Below, piece after piece: positions 25,101 through 37,100 of a DNA stretch of 64,000 nt; within the stretch, counting starts at the first letter, position 1; each line of letters begins with the position of its first letter. Both the position numbers and the translations under genes were made by a program. The notes under the pieces are model-generated. The model made no database searches and had not been told where the DNA came from. It was given only the letters and a program-made list of their open reading frames with translations. The stretch is from Actinocatenispora sp036503555 (GTDB lineage: Bacteria; Actinomycetota; Actinomycetes; Mycobacteriales; Micromonosporaceae), in the NCBI GenBank assembly GCA_036503555.1, contig DASXWQ010000026.1:124001-188000 (forward strand). The letters are read 5' to 3'.

Positions 25101-28100
25101 CACACCGGGCGCGACACGGGCTGGGCCATCCAGCGCGCGGTCTCCAGTCGCTTCCGCAGCGCGACGGTACGTTCGTCGGTCTGCTGCTCGCGGAGCGACT
25201 TCTCCTCGCCCTCCAGCCGGCTCAGGTGCTCGTCGAGGGCCTGCTTGACCTTCGCGGTGCCCAGGAACAGGTTTCGGGCGTTGGCGCGGATCAGGTCCGG
25301 CTCCGGGATGCCGTCGGTGTTGCCGACCAGATCCGGGTACCGGTGGGTCAGCGCGTCGCGCATCGGCTGCGGCAGCCCCAGCCAGTACGTGCGGACGTGC
25401 GACGACCGTTGCGCGGCGGTGTGCCCGCGGTTCGTGGCGTACTCGACGATCCGGCCGCGCGCCACGGCCAGGTCGGTCGCGGCGACCAGGGACACCGGGT
25501 CCGGCGGCTCCGACACCGACACCGCAGGCTCCGCCGGGGCCGTCGAGCCGGCAGGCTCCGCCGAGCCGGCCGGCTCCGCCGAATCCACCGACTCCGCCGG
25601 GGCCGCCAGGGCCGCCGGGGCCGCGGGCTCCGCCGCGGACAACGCCTGGCGGATGACCGCCGCGTCCTGCTTCAGGAAGCCGACCAGCCAACCGCCGGCC
25701 AGGTGACGGGCTTTCAGCTCCATCGGCCCGGCCAGCGCGCGTATGCCGGCCGCGGCGTCGTTGTCGCCCTGCCGCAACAGCTCGGCCAACACCGACAGCT
25801 GGGTGAGCAGTCCCTCCTGGTGTCCGGTGAGCCGGTCCTTGTCGTCCGGCAGCACCGGGTTGCTGTCCGGCAGCGGCGGCAGCAGGTCCGCGGCGAAGTC
25901 GGACGTGACCCGCGAGGTCTCGACCAGCTCGTGCGCGAGCGCCTGGGCGAGCACCGAGCGCAGCTGCTCCTCGCTCGTGAACGCCGTCGTCTCCGAGACG
26001 ATCACGTCGAACCTCGGCAGGCCGTCCGCATCCCGGCCGAGCGCCACGGTCACGGCCACGACGTCGTCCGGAGCCGACTTCCCGACCGACGTGGCCTTCT
26101 CGACATGCGGCCGGACGTCGCCGACGCGGACCCGGACCCGGGCACCCGTGCCGTACCCGTGGCCGCGCACCGCCAGCTCGGCCACCACGCCCTCGTCGCC
26201 GGCATCCTTGCCCGGCACCAGCAGCGTGCCCGGCACGATCGCCACGTCGTTCAGCCGGCGGGCCGCGGCGCGGCGTACGACCGGGACGACGTCGGCCAGC
26301 GCCTCGGCGACCCGGGCGGCGTGCAGCGTGCCGCCGATGCCGGAGAAGCCTGGGTATCCGCCGGTGGCGGTGATCGCCCCGTACGACGGGTTGATCGTGT
26401 ACGGCTGGCGCTCGCCGCGGATCAGGCTCACCTTGGCGGGCGCCGGCTCGGTCGGCGCCGTCAGCTGGATGAGGTCGGTGGCCTTGCCGCTCTCCAGCAG
26501 CTTCAGCACGGTGACCGGGGCGTACACGAACATCCGGCCGCGCGGCTGCTCCGGCAGAGTCTCCGGCCGGCCGTCCCACAGGGCGATCTCCTGCCGGTCC
26601 TCCCATTCCTGGCCGCGCAGGACCTGCCGGGTGAGGGTGACCTGGACGCGGAAGCTGACCAGCGCCTCACCGACGATGCCCTGCCGCTTGAACGTGCGCT
26701 CGTCGCGGCCGCCGTTCTGCGCCGCGAGCGTCGCGGCGAGCGAGCGGGAGTAGTCGTATCCGACGGGGCCGACCTGCGGCACCTTCACGCTCGTGCCGGT
26801 GGACTGCACGGTGCGGTTCGCCGCGAGGTTCTGTTCGGTGGTGCGCTGGGTACGGCGCAGCCAACCGGTCGACGCCTGCGGAACCCACCGGGTCTGCCCC
26901 GTCGTCGGGTCGAACTCCTGGCGCAGCGGGATCTCGTGCAGCTGCCGCACCCGCGTCGGCACCAGCGACAGTCGTACGGCGACGCGCTGCCGGCCCCACC
27001 GCTTGTCACCGAGAACTCTCGCGTACCCGATCCTGCGGCCGTTCTCCGCGACGACCGCCGGGAGCGACGCGGTCATCGCGTCCTGGCCGAGCCGGTCCTC
27101 GATGTCGCCCAGGTCGAGCTGCGCGCCCAGCGGGGCCGTCGCGCCGAACAGCCGGGACATCGTCTCGCGGGACTTGATCGCGGCCAGGATCGGCGTGACC
27201 AGGTCCGTCTCGGTCGTCAGGCCGACCGGGAAGATGTCGGAGCTGAACCGGCCGAACGTGTCCGGCGGCAGCCGCTCCGGCAGGTCGCCCTCGTTCTCCG
27301 GCTCGGTGAGGTCGGGCCGCTCGCCGGACGTGACCAGGACGCGCGGCGCGGTCAGCCTCGTCGTGCCGTGCAGGACGGCCCGGCCGACCTTCGGCAGCGG
27401 CGGCTGGGTCGTCAGGCGCCCGTCCACGAACCGCGTCAGGTCACCCACCGCGTTGCTGATCGGACGACCCGCGATGTCGACCCAGCTGACCTCGACCGTG
27501 TACTCGATGTCCTGCTCGTACACGTACTGGCCGTCGAAGAACTGGACGAGCTGCCCGCTCATGCGCTGCCACGAGGCGGTCTGTCCGCTGCTGCCGGCGG
27601 CGCCGCCCGCGTGCGACACGGAGACGATCGGGGTGTTGACCGTCCGCTTGGTCGTGCGCGACTTCCCGTGCGAGACACCGTACGTCTCGCCCAGGTAGTC
27701 GTAGACCTGCCCCTCCTCGTTGGAGCCCGGGTCGTACGCCACGATCCGCGGCGGACCGGCCGGCCGTGCCTTGATGCGGACCTGAAGCAGGTTGTCCCAG
27801 CGGCCGGCGACCGGCACCGGCAGCCGGAAACCCCACCCGCGGCCGTGCAGCATCCCGTTGATGTGACCGTGGTACCGGGTGCCGCCGAGCTGCGTGTCGA
27901 GCAGCTGCGCGGCCGAACTCGGCAGGTGGTGCCCGACGTACTTCCGGATGAGGTGGAGGGTCGTGTCGTAGAGCGACGCCTCCTCGGTGTGCTCCTCGTC
28001 GACGTACGTCCGGCTCTCCTGCACGCCGCCGATGCCGACGCCCTGGAACAGGTGCTCGGGCAGGTTCAGGTCGCGCAGGTAGCGCGGGACGACCCGGTTC

Positions 28101-31100
28101 TTCACGACGTACGCGAGCCGGTCGTCCGGGTCGGTCACCTCGGCCGGGATCGCGTCGTCGCCCTCGTACGCGGTCAGGACCTCGTCGCGCAGCCGGCCCC
28201 GGTCCTCGGCGCCGATCGCGCCCTGCGGGAGCGCGGCGAGCACGTCGGCGACCAGGTTCGCGTCGAGCTTGAGCTCGTTCCACTCCCAGCGCTGGAGCAC
28301 CGCGCGGACCAGCTCGTCCGGGATGGTCAGGCGGTTCTGGCCGAAGTAGTGCAGCGACTCCGGCTCCGGAAGGTAGCCCTCGAAGGGGGCGTCGAGGAGG
28401 GCGGCCTGACGCTTCTTCGGCTTGCCCGTGACGCCCTTCCGCCGCTCGACCACCTCGACGGTGATGTCGGTGAGGCCGGACAGCCGGTGCAGGTGGTTGG
28501 AGACGCTGATCGGCAGCGTCTCCCGGCCCACGATCTGCGTGCTGTTCTGCGTGCTGCCGCGGGTCGTACCGCGGCTGTGCTCCGCACCCGGATCGATGAC
28601 GGACGTGATCGCGTCGTCGCCCGCGCCGTGCCCGGTGTTCGACCTCTCCGCCGCGGCCGTGTACCCGTAGGCGTGCATCGTGAACCGGATGTGGCTGAGC
28701 ACCTGCGGCTTGACGACCTCGGTGACGGCCACGTGGTGCAGCTGAATCCTGATCCGGATCTCCGCCACCCGGCCCGGGCCGTCCGGGTCCATGCGCGGTT
28801 TCCCGTCGACCATCTCCGGCAGGTTCGACCCCGGCCGCAGCACGATCTCCAGCGAGTACCGTCCGTCGGCGGCCTCGGCGAGGTTGGCGCGGACCGCGTT
28901 GTTCGTGAGCATCGCCTGGACCGCGGTGGTCGACGGCGCGCCCTCCTCGTACATGTCGCCGAGGGCGGTCTGCACCGCCTGGACCACGCCGTCGGTGTGG
29001 ATCAGGTCGAACGCGATCCGGTTCGCCACGTGCGCGTCGACCCGGCCCGGCGGCGGGACCAGGACGGTCGGCGGCTTCTCGACGACGCGCGGCGTCGGCG
29101 GCGTGCCCCCCAGGTGCGGGTTGGGGACCGCGCCGTGCCCCAGCAGCTCCGTAGCGAGGTGGACGACGGAGGACTCCTCCGACTGCGCCGAGCGGACGAC
29201 CGTGCCCTGGCCGGTGACCTCCTCCACGATCGTGGTGTCCGGCAGGAGCCAGTCCGACATCTCCTTGACCGGCTCCAGCAGGGCACGCACCACGTTCGTG
29301 GTGTCCCCGCGCGTGGTGTTCACGCTGGCCTTGCGGCCCCACTCGTGCTTGTACCCGGCGGTGAAGCCGAACAGCTTCAGCTTCGCGCCGACCGAACCCG
29401 ACCAGGACCGCTCCGACCCCTGCGACTCGGTCCGGGTACCCGACGAGATCGCCAGGTCGGCCTTGCGCAGATCGTTGTTCTGCTTGAGGTACCGCGCCCG
29501 GTTGGCGTGCAGGACCTTGCGTACGCGGTAGGTGGCGCGCTCGACGGTGCCATGCGTGCCCGGCTTGGTCAGCGTGATCGGCACGCCGTCGGCGGCCAGC
29601 TGGTTGAACGCGCCGTGCAGCGCCTTGTCGGTGGTCAGCCGGTTGACCGTCTTGACGTTCTCCCGCTGGAACGCGCGCAGCACCGGGTCGTCGGAGAAAC
29701 CGAGCCAGTCCGGCCGTGCCGGGTCGGTCTCGGGCAGGAAGCCCTGGGGCGTACCCCACTGGTACAGCTTCCGGCGGAGGAACAGGTGCCCGGTCGCGTC
29801 GGTGACGAGGTCGGTCGCGCCGACCCCGGCGGCCATCTCGGGGTTGCCGGGCTTGCGCAGCCGGGCCGGGAACCGCTTCTGCTCCTCCGTGAGCTCGTAC
29901 TCGGTCGGGTTGGTCTTCGGGACGAGCCGGCCGTTCTCCTCGACCATCGCCTCGCGCTCGACCGGGAACCCGGCGGCGAACGCCTCCGTGGTCGGCGCCC
30001 CGGTCATCAGGGTGCCGTCCATCAGCGCCCGGTGCATCTCGCCGGTGTCGAGGTCCTCCGAGCTCATCACGAGCCGGTACGCGACCTCGTACTCGTGCAT
30101 GTGGCCGATCCTCTTCGGCACACCGGGTCGGATGCTGCTCACACCGCCGGAGACGCCGAGAGACTTGCTGGCGCTGCGGTTCACCAGGTCCAGCGACGCG
30201 CCGACGTTGACCGGGAGGCCGTCCGGCAGCAGGGTGTCGTCGCCGAGCGGCAGGCCGGCGGACGACGAGCTGGTCCGCGTCCAGGCCACGCCGTACTTGT
30301 CGAACGAGATGTCCAGGCCCCACTCGAGCTGCATCATGTTCGTCGACTCGCCGACCGGCCGCACGACGGGGCGGCCCGCGGCGTCGCGGATCGGCTCCAT
30401 CCGCAGCGTGAACATCCGGATGTCGCGGCCCTGGTGCGCCACCCAGAACTGGTAGCCCGCCGGGTCGTTGAACGCGCGGTTCGCGTTCTGCCGCAGCGCG
30501 GCCACACCCACCCGCACGTCGTGGTAAGCCTGCTGGCCCGGCGTCGCCGCCTCCGGCGGCAGCGTCGACAGCGCCCACCGGGTCGCCGGGTCGATCGCGG
30601 TCACCGCCGACGCGGACCCGACCGGGAACTCGCCGTCGCGGTCGAGCTGGTCGTCGTCGGCGACGACGACGTCACCCGTCGGCCTCGCGAACGGCTCCGG
30701 GATGGCGAACGACTGCGGGTCCGGCGTCGCCGCGCTCGGCGGGTCGGTGACGACGCCGAGCGGCACGATCTCACCCGACGGCAGTTCCAGCCGGACCGTG
30801 TACCTCAGCTCGCCGCGGCCCACCAGGTAGAGGCCGCGGTAGTCCTTGACCTGCGCGGTGGAGACGGTGCGGGAGCCGTCGACGGCCTGCGCCTCGGTCA
30901 CGTGCCAGCCCAGCGGAGCCCCGACCAGCCCGCCGGTCAGCGGGCGCATCCCGGAGTCGACGTTCGGCCCCGTCGTACGCCCGGCGCTGACGCCCGCGTC
31001 CGGCCCCTGGACCTCGAAGTCGCCGGCGATCTGCTCGCCGCTCAGGCCGACCAGCCCGGGCACGGCCCGCACGCCGACGGTCTCGGCGGCGATCAGCAGG

Positions 31101-34100
31101 GTCGCCGCGTGGTCCTGCCCGACCGGGATCCGCAGCCCCGTCGAGACGAGCGAGTCCTGCTGCGACCGGATCAGGTTGTCCAGGTCGCTGTAGTCGAACG
31201 CGTCGTCGACGCCGTGCCGCCGCATGCCGTCGTTGCTGACCGCGACCACGCTGCCGAGGTGCGCCAGCGGGCCGACCAGCGCGATCGTCGAGATCCCCTT
31301 GCCGATGACGTCGTCGAGCACACCCTCCCTGGCGGCGAGGTCGACGCCCGGCTCCAGGTCGCCCCACAGCTCGGCCAGCTCCCCCTGCCGCGTGACCAGC
31401 CGCTCCACGGCCCGCTCCAGCGCGGCGCGCGCCTCGGCGGCGTTGCGCCGGTGCAGGTCCACGTGGTCCGGGTCGTCGTCGATCCTGCGCTCGTGGTCGA
31501 CCGCGAGCTGGTGCGCGGTCGCGACCCCGTCGGCCAGGTCACGCAGCTCGGTGTACCCGGCCAGCAGCGTCGTCAGGCGCAGCCGGTCGTCCTCCGCCTC
31601 GGCCAGCGCCGCCGTGATCTCCGTGGCGGCCAGGTCGTACTCGGTGTGCAGGCCCTTGAGCGCCTGGCGGAACCGCTCGTCGGCGCGGGCGCGGCGGACG
31701 GCGAGGTTCGTCGCGTCCGGCGCGGGGAAGCGGTCGTGCATGACCTGCAGCCGCTGCAGCTCACCGTGCGGCAGCTGCCCGCCGGCCGACGGCGTCGAGT
31801 CGACGTCCAGCCAGGTGCTGCGCAGCGCGTTGGCCAGCCGACCGAGCGGCCCGGGCAGGTCCGGCGGTACGACGGCCGGGTCGCCGATCAGGTCCCGCGC
31901 GGCCCGCAGCACCGCGGCGCGGGTACGGGTCGAGCCGGCGATCTCGTAGTAGCGGGCCAGCCCGTACAGCGCGGTGAGGACCGGGGTGTCGGCGCCGTCC
32001 CAGTCGATGGTCTCCGGCGGCAGGGTCAGCCAGGCGGCGGCCTGCGCCCGCAACGCGTCCAGGTGCGCACCGCCGGCGGCCATGGATTCCATGACCTTCA
32101 GCGCGGCCCGGCTCCGGACGGCGAGCAGCGAATGGGTCGGGTGGGTGGCCGCGTAGCGCGCGGCCTCCGCCTCGAACAGGCCCATGACCTCGTCGCGGAC
32201 CAGCCGCGCCTGCCGCTGGTCGAGCACGACGCGCAGCTCCACCGGCAGGGCGTCGCGGGCCACCCGGACCCGGAGCATCTCCACCAGCGACGGATCCATG
32301 CCGGCGAGCAGGTCCTCGAACACGTCGGCGGTGAACAGCAGCGCGGTACCGGCGCCCCGGCCCTGCGTACCCAGGTGCGTGGCCCAGTGGCCGAGGGCCA
32401 CCGCGGCGGCGAGTCCCGGATCGCGGGCCGGCATGTCCGGAATCTCGTTCCGGGCCTCGGCGACCCGCGCCGTGAGCAGCCGTACGGCGTGGGCGGCCAG
32501 CAGCGCGCCACCGTGCCCCGTCCGGGCGAGCTGGAGCACCAGGTCGCCCAGCGGCACCTCCGTGAACCCGTGCCCGTACGTCGTCACGATGACCACGTCG
32601 CCGTCCGCGGCGAACCCGATCTCGGCCTCGGTGACCAGCGCGTTGACGCCGCGGGTCAGGTTCTCGGTGGCGATCGTCAGGGCGTCCCGGGCCGCGGCGA
32701 GCGCACCGGCCGGCGGGTTCGTCCGCCAGTCGGCCGTCGCGCGGGTGAGCGGCTCCAACTCCACCACGGCCTCGTGCCCGAAGTCGAGCGCGAGCGTGCC
32801 CCACCGGCCGCCGCCGTACTGGTAGCCGAGGCGGTCGAGCAGCTGGCCCAGCCGCCACCGGATCACGGTCTGCTGCTCCCGCGCCCAGTCGACGCGGTCC
32901 GGCTCGCCCGCGGCGCGGCGGGCCAGCTCCATCCGCTCGACCCGCTGCGCCGCGCGCAGGGCGAGCAGCTCGGCGTCGACCTCGGCGAGCAGACCGGCGC
33001 GCGGTTCGTCCGCGCCCTGCGCCTCGGCGCGGGCGATCGTCGAGCGCAGCCGCTGCCACCAGGACGGCCGCTCGTTCTCCGCGGCGGCCGTCCGGACGAT
33101 CTGGCCGAACACCCGGGCCAGCGCCATCCGTACGGTGTGGTTGCGGCCACGCGGCAGGATCCGGGCGTCGACGACGATCCGCGTGTAGTGCCGGCCGTTC
33201 GCGTCGATGTAGAAGTGCGTGCCGCTCTCGTCGTACCACCGGTCGGCCGCGGTCGCGAGCTCACCGTTCTGGTTGTGCCCGGCGACGACCTCGACCATCA
33301 GCGGGTCGCCACCGGCCGGGATGAGCTCGGCGTACCGGATGTCGCCGTCCCAGCGCATCGTGAACGGCTGCGTCTCGAAGCCCGAGCCGTGCTCGGCCAG
33401 CCACGCCAGCGCGTCGTTGATCGCCGTGTTGACGGCCACCGGGTCCGTCTCGGTGCCCAGCCCGCTGACCGCGATCTCGTCCTCCGGCCGGACCACCACG
33501 GTGGCGGCCGGGGCCGGCGGAGCGCTCGCCGACGAAGCATCCGGGTCGGGCGCACCGGACGGCGCACCCGGGCCGGGGCTGCCCGCCGGGGAGCCCGCCG
33601 CCGGGTCCGTGCCGCCGCCCGGCGCAGGCGCGTCCGGGCCGGTGGACGGCGCGCCGTCCGGCGGATCGATGCCGAGGATGCGGGCCCGCGCCTCGTTCGC
33701 GGCGCGGGCGGCGGCCAGCCGGTCCCGCAGGTGCCCGATCTGGTCGTCGGTCAGCAGGATGTTCTCGCCGGACGGCGCGCCACCGAACCGGGCGTGGCTG
33801 GCCTTCGACTGCTGCCGGTACTGCCGGCGGTCGGCGGTGCGCTCCGTGCGGGCGACCGCCTCGACCGCGACGCGGAACCCGCGGCCCAGCACGCTGACGC
33901 CCAGGCCCGCCAGGTGGTTTCCGGTGGCCAGCCCGCGCACCAGGCTGCTCGCGTACGCGCTGGCCTGGCGGCCGGCGGAGTAGCGCAGCTCCGGGCCCAG
34001 CGCGCCCGGCGTCCGCGCCGCGGTGATCTGGTCCTGCATGAACCCGCCGAGCGCCCGCGGCAGCGCGTCGGCGATCTCCGCGTTGCTCGCCCGGTGGTCC

Positions 34101-37100
34101 ACGACGAACACGGTGTGCGCGTAGTCGCCCGCCGGGATCCGCTGCACGACGCCGTCGGTGACCGTACCGGTGGTGATCACGATCCGGGTGCGGACCGTGT
34201 GGTGCCCGTGCAGCCACCGCTGCCACGGCGCCGGCCACGGGTCGATCGTGATGTCGTGCAGCACCTGCCCCTCGTGCGAGCTGCGGGTGATCGTGCCGGG
34301 CAGCTGCGCGACGGCGCCGTGCGGATCGTCCAGTACCCGCTGGACGGTGCCCATCAGCTCGCGGTGCGGGCGCCCGGCGTCGAGCCCGGCGCGGACCGCG
34401 CGCAGCTGCTCGCGCTGCTCGGCGGTGATGTCGGGGTTGGCCTCGATGTCGTACGCCAGCAGCGTGAGCGCGTCCCACTCGGCGGTCTCGACGTTGTTGC
34501 GGGCCTGCGCCGACGACCGGGGCAGCTCGTTCGGCGGGAAGTGGTTGCGCGGCTCGAAGCCGAGGCTGCGCGCGTTGCTGTCGGCGCGCTGGCCGAGCAG
34601 GTCCGCGCTCCACCGCCCGAGCCCGCTGCCGGACTTACCGGCGCGCGCGGAGTCGCTGGCGTACGCGTGGTCGTCGCCTTCGAGGTCGGCGGTGAGCATG
34701 TCGAGCCCGGAGGGCACCACGTACCGGGCGCTCTCGGAGAGCAGCGCGCGCCACAGCGGCCGCGGCCCGTACCCCCGCTCGCTGGTGATCACGTCGGCGA
34801 GCGCGCGCTTCATGCCCTTCTCCACGGCGCTCGCCGTGCTGTCCCGCATCACGAACAGGTTCCAGACAGCGACCTGGTCGAGGCGCGGCAGTACCGCCGT
34901 GCCGTCCCAGGCCTTGCCCGCCTCCTGGCGCTTCTCGCTCACGTCCAGGGTGACCTTGCGCCACGCCAACGGGCCGGGCCGCAGCCGCAGCTTGAACGAG
35001 ATCTCGTAGCGGGACTGGTTGGACCTGATGTCCTTGACCTGCCCGGCCTCTTCCAGCGCCCGCAGCGAGTCCAGCGCCACCCGGTACGCGTGGACCACCC
35101 CGTACGGCAGGCCCCGCTCGCCGCTCGGCGCCAGCCCACCGGGACGCCTCTCCCGGATCTGCTCGGAGACCTTCTCGGCCTCCTGGCTCAGCCGCATGGC
35201 CCGCTCGGCGACCTTGCCGGCCGACTTGCCCCGGTCGCCGGCGCCCGGCCGGTCCGTGTCGGTCTCCTGCTGGCCCTTCAGGATCTCCTTCGCCGCGTGC
35301 CGCTGGAACATGTACCGCCACATGACCGGCACCATCGCCGTCACCGAGCCGGCGGTGCTGGCGGCCAGCATGTCGGCCAGCGCCGGGTCGTGCAGCAGGA
35401 ACCGGCCGACGACCTCGGCCAGCACGATCGAACCCGGCAGCGCCAGCAGGTTGCGCACGGCGGGTACGGCGATGCCGGGTACCCGGGCGAAGAACTGCTT
35501 GCGGTCGTCGATGGCGTCGCCCAGCATCCGCAGCAGCTCGGCGCGCAGGGCGGCACGGCCCAGCACCGGGTCGAACGACCGCCCGTCGGCGCCGATCCCG
35601 GACTCGCCCTCCTCCCACCGGCGGGCCGCGTCGGGCAGGCCGATCTGGACCCGGTAGTGCACCGGCGCGGAACGCGGGTGGCCCACTCCCGGCTGGTAGT
35701 CCACCGGGACGACGAACGACGAGTCGAAGTCGCCGATGACGACCTCGTCCAGGACGACCGTGCCGGCGCGCAGCGGGGTGCGCAGCTTCACGACCAGCCG
35801 GCCGTCCTCGTACGCCACCGAGCGGGCATCGGGCACGTCGCCGGCCGCGATCCCGGTCACCACGTCGTCGAGGACGTCCTGGGCGACGCGCCGCGCCTCG
35901 GCCCAGTCCCGGTCGCGCTCGGGCATCGGACGGACCGGGCGAACGATCGGCTTCGACCGGCTGCCGGTGGCCGCCTCGTCGTCGTCCGCCCACCGCTCGG
36001 AGGCCGCGGCCAGGTCGGCCCGGGTCACCGGGCGGGCGGTGCGGCTGTTCTCCCGCTGCTGCCGCTGACCCATCGAGAGCCGGTCGCGCATCCGCTGGTA
36101 CAGCACGACAGCGCCGACGCCGCTGCCCCACAGCAGGAAGTGACCCAGCGTCGGGATGGCCCCGGCGAGACCCGCGCTCTCCGCCGCCGCGACGACGGCG
36201 GCACCGGCGGACCCGGCCACCGCCGGTACGGACGCCATCGGGATGTGGTCGCGCAGCCGGGCCATGCCCGACCGCCGCGTCGCCATCGCGTCTGCCAGCG
36301 CGCGGCCCAGCTCGTGCGCGACGTCCTGCGGACGCAGCCGCGGCGACAGCCGGACCCGGGCCTCGGTCGCGTCGACGCTCCAGTCGACGTCGACCAGCGC
36401 ACCGTTCGCCGGCTCCTCGACCACCGCGTACACGGCGACGGGGCTGCCGGCCAGCCGACCGAACCGGCCCCGCTGCTCCGGCGCCAGCAGCACCACGCCG
36501 CGGAACCTGCCGTCGGCGCGTACGCCCGGCCGGTGCTCCCCGGGCGCCAGCCCGGTGTGGTCGATGGGTACCTCGTCGGTCGGTGTCCCGCGCAGCCAGT
36601 TCGCGCCGGGCTGGTCCGGCGTCCCGTTCAGCCCGGGGAAACCGTCGATGAGTGTCCGGTACGCGCTGCCGAGCACCGCCGACCGGTTCACCGCCAGGTA
36701 CTCGCTGCGCAGTCCGCGGGCGGCCTCCGGGATCCGGGAGTCGTCCCAGTCGAGCTGGGTGTGGTCGAGCGCCGAGTGCGGGCGGCCGTGCACGAGCTGG
36801 ACGTCGGCCGCGGCCAGCGCCTCCTCGAGGCGCGCGTGCAGGCGCTGCTCGCGGGCGGACAGCCGGCTCAGCCGCGCCATGCCCGCCTCGTCCCGGCGGC
36901 CCATGACCAGGCCCTCGTGCGCCGCCGCCGGCCTGACCCGGCGCGGCAACCGGAGCCGGAGCGTACGCCGGCCCTGCGGCGTGCCGTCGGGGCGGGCGGG
37001 GACGTCGAGCTTGACCCACTCGACGGACCGGCGGCGCGCCGGCGCCGCCGACGACTCCGTGGTCCGCTGGCCGGACCGGTGCCGGACGACCCAGTGCCCG

